Positions 47,887-62,233 of a stretch of DNA of 64,000 nucleotides are shown piece after piece. How positions within the stretch are numbered: the stretch's first letter is position 1; the number at the start of each line of letters is the position of its first letter. A model generated the notes under the pieces. That model searched no databases. It saw nothing but the letters and a program-made list of their open reading frames with translations, and was not told the origin of the DNA. The position numbers were made by a program, and so were the translations under genes. Source of the stretch: Mactromeris polynyma (Eukaryota; Mollusca; Bivalvia; Venerida; Mactridae); contig JASFXZ010000168.1 in the NCBI GenBank assembly GCA_032209605.1, positions 1-64,000 on the forward strand, given 5' to 3'.

Positions 47887-50800
47887 TCTTTAAGTCCTGA
47901 AAAAATTAGCCAAATCGGAGAGAAATAATTTTTTTCCGAAAAATGAAATTCTATCACAGGTCTAGACCTGTACGCGATTTTGATTTTTAGCGGAAATTTT
48001 TTTTTCGCGTAAATATGTCAAGTAATACATCATTTTGTTCGTCTTGATGAAACCTATTGAAATATATAAATATATGTATACTTTCATCTAAATCTACGGC
48101 TTATGCTGACTCTTATGCTGACTCTGACTGACTCTGACTGACTCTGACTGACTCTGATTGACACTGACTGACACTGACTGACTCTGAATGACTCTGACTG
48201 AATCTTACTGACTCTTACTGACTCTTACTGACTCTTACTGACTCTGACTGACTCTGACTGACTCTGACTGACTCTGACTGACTCTGACTGACTCTGGGTT
48301 AATCGGAGAGACAATTTTTTTGTCGAAGATAGAAATTCGTGATTTTTCGAAAACGTCGGGAAACATTTAAAATGGATATATTGCATAGCTGAAGACATTT
48401 TCGTCAATGGGGTAGGTAAGTCTTTAAGTCCTGAAAAAATTAGCCAAATCGGAGAGAAATAATTTTTTAGACCTGTACGCGATTTTGATTTTTAGCGGAA
48501 ATTATTTTTTCGCGTAAATATGTCAAGTAATACATCATTTTGTTCGTCTTGATGAAACCTATTGAAATATATAAATATATGTATACTTTCATCTAAATCT
48601 ACGGCTTATGCTGACTCTTATGCTGACTCTGACTGACTCTGACTGACTCTGACTGACACTGATTGACACTGACTGACACTGACTGACTCTGAATGACTCT
48701 GACTGACTCTTACTGACTCTTACTGACTCTTACTGACTCTGACTGACTCTGACTGACTCTGACTGACTCTGACTGACTCTGACTGACTCTGACTGACTCT
48801 GGGTTAATCGGAGAGACAATTTTTTTGTCGAAGATAGAAATTCGTGATTTTTCGAAAACCTCGGGAAACATTTAAAATGGATATATTGCATAGCTGAAGA
48901 CATTTTCGTCGATGGGGTAGGTAAGTCTTTAAGTCCTGAAAAAATTAGCCAAATCGGAGAGAAATAATTTTTTTCCGAAAAATGAAATTCTATCACAGGT
49001 CTAGACCTGTACGCGATTTTGATTTTTAGCGGAAATTTTTTTTTCGCGTAAATATGTCAAGTAATACATCATTTTGTTCGTCTTGATGAAACCTATTGAA
49101 ATATATAAATATATGTATACTTTCATCTAAATCTACGGCTTATGCTGACTCTTATGCTGACTCTGACTGACTCTGACTGACTCTGACTGACTCTGATTGA
49201 CACTGACTGACCCTGACTGACTCTGAATGACTCTGACTGACTCTTACTGACTCTTACTGACTCTTACTGACTCTTACTGACTCTGACTGACTCTGACTGA
49301 CTCTGACTGACTCTGACTGACTCTGACTGACTCTGGGTTAATCGGAGAGACAATTTTTTTGTCGAAGATAGAAATTCGTGATTTTTCGAAAACCTCGGGA
49401 AACATTTAAAATGGATATATTGCATAGCTGAAGACATTTTCGTCGATGGGGTAGGTAAGTCTTTAAGTCCTGAAAAAATTAGCCAAATCGGAGAGAAATA
49501 ATTTTTTTCCGAAAAATGAAATTCTATCACAGGGTTAGACCTGTACGCGATTTTGATTTTTAGCGGAAATTTTTTTTTCGCGTAAATATGTCAAGTAATA
49601 CATCATTTTGTTCGTCTTGATGAAACCTATTGAAATATATAAATATATGTATACTTTCATCTAAATCTACGGCTTATGCTGACTCTTATGCTGACTCTGA
49701 CTGACTCTGACTGACTCTGACTGACTCTGATTGACACTGACTGACACTGACTGACTCTGAATGACTCTGACTGACTCTTACTGACTCTTACTGACTCTTA
49801 TGCTGACTCTGACTGACTCTGACTGACTCTGACTGACTCTGACTGACTCTGACTGACTCTGACTGACTCTGACTGACTCTGGGTTAATCGGAGAGACAAT
49901 TTTTTTGTCGAAGATAGAAATTCGTGATTTTTCGAAAACCTCGGGAAACATTTAAAATGGATATATTGCATAGCTGAAGACATTTTCGTCGATGGGGTAG
50001 GTAAGTCTTTAAGTCCTGAAAAAATTAGCCAAATCGGAGAGAAATAATTTTTTTCCGAAAAATGAAATTCTATCACAGGTCTAGACCTGTACGCGATTTT
50101 GATTTTTAGCGGAAATTTTTTTTTCGCGTAAATATGTCAAGTAATACATCATTTTGTTCGTCTTGATGAAACCTATTGAAATATATAAATATATGTATAC
50201 TTTCATCTAAATCTACGGCTTATGCTGACTCTTATGCTGACTCTGACTGACTCTGACTGACTCTGGGTTAATCGGAGAGACAATTTTTTTGTCGAAGATA
50301 GAAATTCGTGATTTTTCGAAAACCTCGGGAAACATTTAAAATGGATATATTGCATAGCTGAAGACATTTTCGTCGATGGGGTAGGTAAGTCTTTAAGTCC
50401 TGAAAAAATTAGCCAAATCGGAGAGAAATAATTTTTTTCCGAAAAATGAAATTCTATCACAGGTCTAGACCTGTACGCGATTTTGATTTTTAGCGGAAAT
50501 TTTTTTTTCGCGTAAATATGTCAAGTAATACATCATTTTGTTCGTCTTGATGAAACCTATTGAAATATATAAATATATGTATACTTTCATCTAAATCTAC
50601 GGCTTATGCTGACTCTTATGCTGACTCTGACTGACTCTGACTGACTCTGACTGACTCTGATTGACACTGACTGACACTGACTGACTCTGAATGACTCTGA
50701 CTGACTCTTACTGACTCTTACTGACTCTTACTGACTCTGACTGACTCTGACTGACTCTGACTGACTCTGACTGACTCTGACTGACTCTGGGTTAATCGGA

Positions 50801-53800
50801 GAGACAATTTTTTTGTCGAAGATAGAAATTCGTGATTTTTCGAAAACCTCGGGAAACATTTAAAATGGATATATTGCATAGCTGAAGACATTTTCGTCGA
50901 TGGGGTAGGTAAGTCTTTAAGTCCTGAAAAAATTAGCCAAATCGGAGAGAAATAATTTTTTTCCGAAAAATGAAATTCTATCACAGGTCTAGACCTGTAC
51001 GCGATTTTGATTTTTAGCGGAAATTTTTTTTTCGCGTAAATATGTCAAGTAATACATCATTTTGTTCGTCTTGATGAAACCTATTGAAATATATAAATAT
51101 ATGTATACTTTCATCTAAATCTACGGCTTATGCTGACTCTTATGCTGACTCTGACTGACTCTGACTGACTCTGACTGACTCTGATTGACACTGACTGACA
51201 CTGACTGACTCTGAATGACTCTGACTGACTCTTACTGACTCTTACTGACTCTTACTGACTCTTACTGACTCTGACTGACTCTGACTGACTCTGACTGACT
51301 CTGACTGACTCTGACTGACTCTGGGTTAATCGGAGAGACAATTTTTTTGTCGAAGATAGAAATTCGTGATTTTTCGAAAACCTCGGGAAACATTTAAAAT
51401 GGATATATTGCATAGCTGAAGACATTTTCGTCGATGGGGTAGGTAAGTCTTTAAGTCCTGAAAAAATTAGCCAAATCGGAGAGAAATAATTTTTTTCCGA
51501 AAAATGAAATTCTATCACAGGTCTAGACCTGTACGCGATTTTGATTTTTAGCGGAAATTTTTTTTTCGCGTAAATATGTCAAGTAATACATCATTTTGTT
51601 CGTCTTGATGAAACCTATTGAAATATATAAATATATGTATACTTTCATCTAAATCTACGGCTTATGCTGACTCTTATGCTGACTCTGACTGACTCTGACT
51701 GACTCTGACTGACTCTGATTGACACTGACTGACACTGACTGACTCTGAATGACTCTTACTGACTCTTACTGACTCTTACTGACTCTTACTGACTCTGACT
51801 GACTCTGACTGACTCTGACTGACTCTGACTGACTCTGACTGACTCTGACTGACTCTGGGTTAATCGGAGAGACAATTTTTTTGTCGAAGATAGAAATTCG
51901 TGATTTTTCGAAAACCTCGGGAAACATTTAAAATGGATATATTGCATAGCTGAAGACATTTTCGTCGATGGGGTAGGTAAGTCTTTAAGTCCTGAAAAAA
52001 TTAGCCAAATCGGAGAGAAATAATTTTTTAGACCTGTACGCGATTTTGATTTTTAGCGGAAATTTTTTTTTCGCGTAAATATGTCAAGTAATACATCATT
52101 TTGTTCGTCTTGATGAAACCTATTGAAATATATAAATATATGTATACTTTCATCTAAATCTACGGCTTATGCTGACTCTTATGCTGACTCTGACTGACTC
52201 TGACTGACTCTGACTGACTCTGATTGACACTGACTGACACTGACTGACTCTGAATGACTCTTACTGACTCTTACTGACTCTTACTGACTCTTACTGACTC
52301 TGACTGACTCTGACTGACTCTGACTGACTCTGACTGACTCTGACTGACTCTGGGTTAATCGGAGAGACAATTTTTTTGTCGAAGATAGAAATTCGTGATT
52401 TTTCGAAAACCTCGGGAAACATTTAAAATGGATATATTGCATAGCTGAAGACATTTTCGTCGATGGGGTAGGTAAGTCTTTAAGTCCTGAAAAAATTAGC
52501 CAAATCGGAGAGAAATAATTTTTTTCCGAAAAATGAAATTCTATCACAGGTCTAGACCTGTACGCGATTTTGATTTTTAGCGGAAATTTTTTTTTCGCGT
52601 AAATATGTCAAGTAATACATCATTTTGTTCGTCTTGATGAAACCTATTGAAATATATAAATATATGTATACTTTCATCTAAATCTACGGCTTATGCTGAC
52701 TCTTATGCTGACTCTGACTGACTCTGACTGACTCTGACTGACTCTGATTGACACTGACTGACACTGACTGACTCTGAATGACTCTGACTGACTCTTACTG
52801 ACTCTTACTGACTCTTACTGACTCTGACTGACTCTGACTGACTCTGACTGACTCTGACTGACTCTGACTGACTCTGACTGACTCTGGGTTAATCGGAGAG
52901 ACAATTTTTTTGTCGAAGATAGAAATTCGTGATTTTTCGAAAACCTCGGGAAACATTTAAAATGGATATATTGCATAGCTGAAGACATTTTCGTCGATGG
53001 GGTAGGTAAGTCTTTAAGTCCTGAAAAAATTAGCCAAATCGGAGAGAAATAATTTTTTTCCGAAAAATGAAATTCTATCACAGGTCTAGACCTGTACGCG
53101 ATTTTGATTTTTAGCGGAAATTTTTTTTTCGCGTAAATATGTCAAGTAATACATCATTTTGTTCGTCTTGATGAAACCTATTGAAATATATAAATATATG
53201 TATACTTTCATCTAAATCTACGGCTTATGCTGACTCTTATGCTGACTCTGACTGACTCTGACTGACTCTGACTGACTCTGATTGACACTGACTGACACTG
53301 ACTGACTCTGAATGACTCTGACTGACTCTTACTGACTCTTACTGACTCTTACTGACTCTTACTGACTCTGACTGACTCTGACTGACTCTGACTGACTCTG
53401 ACTGACTCTGACTGACTCTGGGTTAATCGGAGAGACAATTTTTTTGTCGAAGATAGAAATTCGTGATTTTTCGAAAACCTCGGGAAACATTTAAAATGGA
53501 TATATTGCATAGCTGAAGACATTTTCGTCGATGGGGTAGGTAAGTCTTTAAGTCCTGAAAAAATTAGCCAAATCGGAGAGAAATAATTTTTTTCCGAAAA
53601 TGAAATTCTATCACAGGTCTAGACCTGTACGCGATTTTGATTTTTAGCGGAAATTTTTTTTTCGCGTAAATATGTCAAGTAATACATCATTTTGTTCGTC
53701 TTGATGAAACCTATTGAAATATATAAATATATGTATACTTTCATCTAAATCTACGGCTTATGCTGACTCTTATGCTGACTCTGACTGACTCTGACTGACT

Positions 53801-56800
53801 CTGACTGACTCTGATTGACACTGACTGACACTGACTGACTCTGAATGACTCTGACTGACTCTTACTGACTCTTACTGACTCTTACTGACTCTTACTGACT
53901 CTGACTGACTCTGACTGACTCTGACTGACTCTGACTGACTCTGACTGACTCTGGGTTAATCGGAGAGACAATTTTTTTGTCGAAGATAGAAATTCGTGAT
54001 TTTTCGAAAACCTCGGGAAACATTTAAAATGGATATATTGCATAGCTGAAGACATTTTCGTCGATGGGGTAGGTAAGTCTTTAAGTCCTGAAAAAATTAG
54101 CCAAATCGGAGAGAAATAATTTTTTTCCGAAAAATGAAATTCTATCACAGGTCTAGACCTGTACGCGATTTTGATTTTTAGCGGAAATTTTTTTTTCGCG
54201 TAAATATGTCAAGTAATACATCATTTTGTTCGTCTTGATGAAACCTATTGAAATATATAAATATATGTATACTTTCATCTAAATCTACGGCTTATGCTGA
54301 CTCTTATGCTGACTCTGACTGACTCTGACTGACTCTGACTGACTCTGATTGACACTGACTGACACTGACTGACTCTGAATGACTCTGACTGACTCTTACT
54401 GACTCTTACTGACTCTTACTGACTCTTACTGACTCTGACTGACTCTGACTGACTCTGACTGACTCTGACTGACTCTGACTGACTCTGGGTTAATCGGAGA
54501 GACAATTTTTTTGTCGAAGATAGAAATTCGTGATTTTTCGAAAACCTCGGGAAACATTTAAAATGGATATATTGCATAGCTGAAGACATTTTCGTCGATG
54601 GGGTAGGTAAGTCTTTAAGTCCTGAAAAAATTAGCCAAATCGGAGAGAAATAATTTTTTTCCGAAAAATGAAATTCTATCACAGGTCTAGACCTGTACGC
54701 GATTTTGATTTTTAGCGGAAATTTTTTTTTCGCGTAAATATGTCAAGTAATACATCATTTTGTTCGTCTTGATGAAACCTATTGAAATATATAAATATAT
54801 GTATACTTTCATCTAAATCTACGGCTTATGCTGACTCTTATGCTGACTCTGACTGACTCTGACTGACTCTGACTGACTCTGATTGACACTGACTGACACT
54901 GACTGACTCTGAATGACTCTGACTGACTCTTACTGACTCTTACTGACTCTTACTGACTCTTACTGACTCTGACTGACTCTGACTGACTCTGACTGACTCT
55001 GACTGACTCTGACTGACTCTGGGTTAATCGGAGAGACAATTTTTTTGTCGAAGATAGAAATTCGTGATTTTTCGAAAACCTCGGGAAACATTTAAAATGG
55101 ATATATTGCATAGCTGAAGACATTTTCGTCGATGGGGTAGGTAAGTCTTTAAGTCCTGAAAAAATTAGCCAAATCGGAGAGAAATAATTTTTTTCCGAAA
55201 AATGAAATTCTATCACAGGTCTAGACCTGTACGCGATTTTGATTTTTAGCGGAAATTTTTTTTTCGCGTAAATATGTCAAGTAATACATCATTTTGTTCG
55301 TCTTGATGAAACCTATTGAAATATATAAATATATGTATACTTTCATCTAAATCTACGGCTTATGCTGACTCTTATGCTGACTCTGACTGACTCTGACTGA
55401 CTCTGACTGACTCTGATTGACACTGACTGACACTGACTGACTCTGAATGACTCTGACTGACTCTTACTGACTCTTACTGACTCTTACTGACTCTGACTGA
55501 CTCTGACTGACTCTGACTGACTCTGACTGACTCTGACTGACTCTGGGTTAATCGGAGAGACAATTTTTTTGTCGAAGATAGAAATTCGTGATTTTTCGAA
55601 AACCTCGGGAAACATTTAAAATGGATATATTGCATAGCTGAAGACATTTTCGTCGATGGGGTAGGTAAGTCTTTAAGTCCTGAAAAAATTAGCCAAATCG
55701 GAGAGAAATAATTTTTTTCCGAAAAATGAAATTCTATCACAGGTCTAGACCTGTACGCGATTTTGATTTTTAGCGGAAATTTTTTTTTCGCGTAAATATG
55801 TCAAGTAATACATCATTTTGTTCGTCTTGATGAAACCTATTGAAATATATAAATATATGTATACTTTCATCTAAATCTACGGCTTATGCTGACTCTTATG
55901 CTGACTCTGACTGACTCTGACTGACTCTGACTGACTCTGATTGACACTGACTGACACTGACTGACTCTGAATGACTCTGACTGACTCTTACTGACTCTTA
56001 CTGACTCTTGCTGACTCTGACTGACTCTGACTGACTCTGACTGACTCTGACTGACTCTGACTGACTCTGACTGACTCTGGGTTAATCGGAGAGACAATTT
56101 TTTTGTCGAAGATAGAAATTCGTGATTTTTCGAAAACCTCGGGAAACATTTAAAATGGATATATTGCATAGCTGAAGACATTTTCGTCGATGGGGTAGGT
56201 AAGTCTTTAAGTCCTGAAAAAATTAGCCAAATCGGAGAGAAATAATTTTTTTCCGAAAAATGCTAGACCTGTACGCGATTTTGATTTTTAGCGGAAATTT
56301 TTTTTTCGCGTAAATATGTCAAGTAATACATCATTTTGTTCGTCTTGATGAAACCTATTGAAATATATAAATATATGTATACTTTCATCTAAATCTACGG
56401 CTTATGCTGACTCTTATGCTGACTCTGACTGACTCTGACTGACTCTGACTGACTCTGATTGACACTGACTGACACTGACTGACTCTGAATGACTCTGACT
56501 GACTCTTACTGACTCTTACTGACTCTTACTGACTCTGACTGACTCCGACTGACTCTGACTGACTCTGACTGACTCTGACTGACTCTGGGTTAATCGGAGA
56601 GACAATTTTTTTGTCGAAGATAGAAATTCGTGATTTTTCGAAAACCTCGGGAAACATTTAAAATGGATATATTGCATAGCTGAAGACATTTTCGTCGATG
56701 GGGTAGGTAAGTCTTTAAGTCCTGAAAAAATTAGCCAAATCGGAGAGAAATAATTTTTTTCCGAAAAATGAAATTCTATCACAGGTCTAGACCTGTACGC

Positions 56801-57315
56801 GATTTTGATTTTTAGCGGAAATTTTTTTTTCGCGTAAATATGTCAAGTAATACATCATTTTGTTCGTCTTGATGAAACCTATTGAAATATATAAATATAT
56901 GTATACTTTCATCTAAATCTACGGCTTATGCTGACTCTTATGCTGACTCTGACTGACTCTGACTGACTCTGACTGACTCTGATTGACACTGACTGACACT
57001 GACTGACTCTGAATGACTCTGACTGACTCTTACTGACTCTTACTGACTCTTACTGACTCTGACTGACTCTGACTGACTCTGACTGACTCTGACTGACTCT
57101 GACTGACTCTGACTGACTCTGGGTTAATCGGAGAGACAATTTTTTTGTCGAAGATAGAAATTCGTGATTTTTCGAAAACCTCGGGAAACATTTAAAATGG
57201 ATATATTGCATAGCTGAAGACATTTTCGTCGATGGGGTAGGTAAGTCTTTAAGTCCTGAAAAAATTAGCCAAATCGGAGAGAAATAATTTTTTTCCGAAA
57301 AATGAAATTCTATCA

Positions 57316-60300
57316 CAGGTCTAGACCTGTACGCGATTTTGATTTTTAGCGGAAATTTTTTTTTCGCGTAAATATGTCAAGTAATACATCATTTTGTTCG
57401 TCTTGATGAAACCTATTGAAATATATAAATATATGTATACTTTCATCTAAATCTACGGCTTATGCTGACTCTTATGCTGACTCTGACCGACTCTGACTGA
57501 CTCTGACTGACTCTGATTGACACTGACTGACACTGACTGACTCTGAATGACTCTGACTGACTCTTACTGACTCTTACTGACTCTTACTGACTCTTACTGA
57601 CTCTGACTGACTCTGACTGACTCTGACTGACTCTGACTGACTCTGACTGACTCTGGGTTAATCGGAGAGACAATTTTTTTGTCGAAGATAGAAATTCGTG
57701 ATTTTTCGAAAACCTCGGGAAACATTTAAAATGGATATATTGCATAGCTGAAGACATTTTCGTCGATGGGGTAGGTAAGTCTTTAAGTCCTGAAAAAATT
57801 AGCCAAATCGGAGAGAAATAATTTTTTTCCGAAAAATGAAATTCTATCACAGGTCTAGACCTGTACGCGATTTTGATTTTTAGCGGAAATTTTTTTTTCG
57901 CGTAAATATGTCAAGTAATACATCATTTTGTTCGTCTTGATGAAACCTATTGAAATATATAAATATATGTATACTTTCATCTAAATCTACGGCTTATGCT
58001 GACTCTTATGCTGACTCTGACCGACTCTGACTGACTCTGACTGACTCTGATTGACACTGACTGACACTGACTGACTCTGAATGACTCTGACTGACTCTTA
58101 CTGACTCTTACTGACTCTTACTGACTCTTACTGACTCTGACTGACTCTGACTGACTCTGACTGACTCTGACTGACTCTGACTGACTCTGGGTTAATCGGA
58201 GAGACAATTTTTTTGTCGAAGATAGAAATTCGTGATTTTTCGAAAACCTCGGGAAACATTTAAAATGGATATATTGCATAGCTGAAGACATTTTCGTCGA
58301 TGGGGTAGGTAAGTCTTTAAGTCCTGAAAAAATTAGCCAAATCGGAGAGAAATAATTTTTTTCCGAAAAATGAAATTCTATCACAGGTCTAGACCTGTAC
58401 GCGATTTTGATTTTTAGCGGAAATTTTTTTTTCGCGTAAATATGTCAAGTAATACATCATTTTGTTCGTCTTGATGAAACCTATTGAAATATATAAATAT
58501 ATGTATACTTTCATCTAAATCTACGGCTTATGCTGACTCTTATGCTGACTCTGACTGACTCTGACTGACTCTGACTGACTCTGATTGACACTGACTGACA
58601 CTGACTGACTCTGAATGACTCTGACTGACTCTTACTGACTCTTACTGACTCTTACTGACTCTGACTGACTCTGACTGACTCTGACTGACTCTGACTGACT
58701 CTGACTGACTCTGGGTTAATCGGAGAGACAATTTTTTTGTCGAAGATAGAAATTCGTGATTTTTCGAAAACCTCGGGAAACATTTAAAATGGATATATTG
58801 CATAGCTGAAGACATTTTCGTCGATGGGGTAGGTAAGTCTTTAAGTCCTGAAAAAATTAGCCAAATCGGAGAGAAATAATTTTTTTCCGAAAAATGAAAT
58901 TCTATCACAGGTCTAGACCTGTACGCGATTTTGATTTTTAGCGGAAATTTTTTTTTCGCGTAAATATGTCAAGTAATACATCATTTTGTTCGTCTTGATG
59001 AAACCTATTGAAATATATAAATATATGTATACTTTCATCTAAATCTACGGCTTATGCTGACTCTTATGCTGACTCTGACCGACTCTGACTGACTCTGACT
59101 GACTCTGATTGACACTGACTGACACTGACTGACTCTGAATGACTCTGACTGACTCTTACTGACTCTTACTGACTCTTACTGACTCTTACTGACTCTGACT
59201 GACTCTGACTGACTCTGACTGACTCTGACTGACTCTGACTGACTCTGGGTTAATCGGAGAGACAATTTTTTTGTCGAAGATAGAAATTCGTGATTTTTCG
59301 AAAACCTCGGGAAACATTTAAAATGGATATATTGCATAGCTGAAGACATTTTCGTCGATGGGGTAGGTAAGTCTTTAAGTCCTGAAAAAATTAGCCAAAT
59401 CGGAGAGAAATAATTTTTTTCCGAAAAATGAAATTCTATCACAGGTCTAGACCTGTACGCGATTTTGATTTTTAGCGGAAATTTTTTTTTCGCGTAAATA
59501 TGTCAAGTAATACATCATTTTGTTCGTCTTGATGAAACCTATTGAAATATATAAATATATGTATACTTTCATCTAAATCTACGGCTTATGCTGACTCTTA
59601 TGCTGACTCTGACCGACTCTGACTGACTCTGACTGACTCTGATTGACACTGACTGACACTGACTGACTCTGAATGACTCTGACTGACTCTTACTGACTCT
59701 TACTGACTCTTACTGACTCTTACTGACTCTGACTGACTCTGACTGACTCTGACTGACTCTGACTGACTCTGACTGACTCTGGGTTAATCGGAGAGACAAT
59801 TTTTTTGTCGAAGATAGAAATTCGTGATTTTTCGAAAACCTCGGGAAACATTTAAAATGGATATATTGCATAGCTGAAGACATTTTCGTCGATGGGGTAG
59901 GTAAGTCTTTAAGTCCTGAAAAAATTAGCCAAATCGGAGAGAAATAATTTTTTTCCGAAAAATGAAATTCTATCACAGGTCTAGACCTGTACGCGATTTT
60001 GATTTTTAGCGGAAATTTTTTTTTCGCGTAAATATGTCAAGTAATACATCATTTTGTTCGTCTTGATGAAACCTATTGAAATATATAAATATATGTATAC
60101 TTTCATCTAAATCTACGGCTTATGCTGACTCTTATGCTGACTCTGACTGACTCTGACTGACTCTGACTGACTCTGATTGACACTGACTGACACTGACTGA
60201 CTCTGAATGACTCTGACTGACTCTTACTGACTCTTACTGACTCTTACTGACTCTGACTGACTCTGACTGACTCTGACTGACTCTGACTGACTCTGACTGA

Positions 60301-60499
60301 CTCTGGGTTAATCGGAGAGACAATTTTTTTGTCGAAGATAGAAATTCGTGATTTTTCGAAAACCTCGGGAAACATTTAAAATGGATATATTGCATAGCTG
60401 AAGACATTTTCGTCGATGGGGTAGGTAAGTCTTTAAGTCCTGAAAAAATTAGCCAAATCGGAGAGAAATAATTTTTTTCCGAAAAATGAAATTCTATCA
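57316..60499 (+). repeat. Higher-order repeat: three-monomer unit of 1592 bp
   Basis: The substitution 'ctctgaccgactc' marks monomers starting at palindromes 57316, 57850, 58908, 59442, 60500 and 61558 and is absent from 58384, 59976 and 61034. Lengths 534, 534, 524 repeat over 57316-58907 and 58908-60499. The following copies have lost one monomer. Confidence 0.83.
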
Positions 60500-61960
60500 C
60501 AGGTCTAGACCTGTACGCGATTTTGATTTTTAGCGGAAATTTTTTTTTCGCGTAAATATGTCAAGTAATACATCATTTTGTTCGTCTTGATGAAACCTAT
60601 TGAAATATATAAATATATGTATACTTTCATCTAAATCTACGGCTTATGCTGACTCTTATGCTGACTCTGACCGACTCTGACTGACTCTGACTGACTCTGA
60701 TTGACACTGACTGACACTGACTGACTCTGAATGACTCTGACTGACTCTTACTGACTCTTACTGACTCTTACTGACTCTTACTGACTCTGACTGACTCTGA
60801 CTGACTCTGACTGACTCTGACTGACTCTGACTGACTCTGGGTTAATCGGAGAGACAATTTTTTTGTCGAAGATAGAAATTCGTGATTTTTCGAAAACCTC
60901 GGGAAACATTTAAAATGGATATATTGCATAGCTGAAGACATTTTCGTCGATGGGGTAGGTAAGTCTTTAAGTCCTGAAAAAATTAGCCAAATCGGAGAGA
61001 AATAATTTTTTTCCGAAAAATGAAATTCTATCACAGGTCTAGACCTGTACGCGATTTTGATTTTTAGCGGAAATTTTTTTTTCGCGTAAATATGTCAAGT
61101 AATACATCATTTTGTTCGTCTTGATGAAACCTATTGAAATATATAAATATATGTATACTTTCATCTAAATCTACGGCTTATGCTGACTCTTATGCTGACT
61201 CTGACTGACTCTGACTGACTCTGACTGACTCTGATTGACACTGACTGACACTGACTGACTCTGAATGACTCTGACTGACTCTTACTGACTCTTACTGACT
61301 CTTACTGACTCTGACTGACTCTGACTGACTCTGACTGACTCTGACTGACTCTGACTGACTCTGGGTTAATCGGAGAGACAATTTTTTTGTCGAAGATAGA
61401 AATTCGTGATTTTTCGAAAACCTCGGGAAACATTTAAAATGGATATATTGCATAGCTGAAGACATTTTCGTCGATGGGGTAGGTAAGTCTTTAAGTCCTG
61501 AAAAAATTAGCCAAATCGGAGAGAAATAATTTTTTTCCGAAAAATGAAATTCTATCACAGGTCTAGACCTGTACGCGATTTTGATTTTTAGCGGAAATTT
61601 TTTTTTCGCGTAAATATGTCAAGTAATACATCATTTTGTTCGTCTTGATGAAACCTATTGAAATATATAAATATATGTATACTTTCATCTAAATCTACGG
61701 CTTATGCTGACTCTTATGCTGACTCTGACCGACTCTGACTGACTCTGACTGACTCTGATTGACACTGACTGACACTGACTGACTCTGAATGACTCTGACT
61801 GACTCTTACTGACTCTTACTGACTCTTACTGACTCTGACTGACTCTGACTGACTCTGACTGACTCTGACTGACTCTGACTGACTCTGGGTTAATCGGAGA
61901 GACAATTTTTTTGTCGAAGATAGAAATTCGTGATTTTTCGAAAACCTCGGGAAACATTTA

Positions 61961-62233
61961 AAATGGATATATTGCATAGCTGAAGACATTTTCGTCGATG
62001 GGGTAGGTAAGTCTTTAAGTCCTGAAAAAATTAGCCAAATCGGAGAGAAATAATTTTTTTCCGAAAAATGAAATTCTATCACAGGTCTAGACCTGTACGC
62101 GATTTTGATTTTTAGCGGAAATTTTTTTTTCGCGTAAATATGTCAAGTAATACATCATTTTGTTCGTCTTGATGAAACCTATTGAAATATATAAATATAT
62201 GTATACTTTCATCTAAATCTACGGCTTATGCTG
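61961..62233 (+). repeat. Unpaired spacer (273 bp) of the satellite fold-back
   Basis: The left arm ends at 61960 (gaaacattta) and the right arm begins at 62234 (taaatgtttc). The 273 bp between are ordinary satellite present on one side only, so they form the loop. Confidence 0.85.

Larger units (their letters stand above)
47887..62233 (+). repeat. Satellite array, second block
   Basis: About 27 monomers in the same orientation as before. It starts with the block duplicated from 25.5-26.9 kb, includes the very short monomer at about 50076-50460 and the 1592-bp higher-order repeat, and ends within a monomer at 'cggcttatgctg'. No gene seen. Confidence 0.97.

Noticed and set aside
47686..47928. 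80-residue plus-strand frame in the LINE-like insert
   Set aside because: Crosses from the insert tail into the satellite and has no reverse transcriptase or endonuclease motif.
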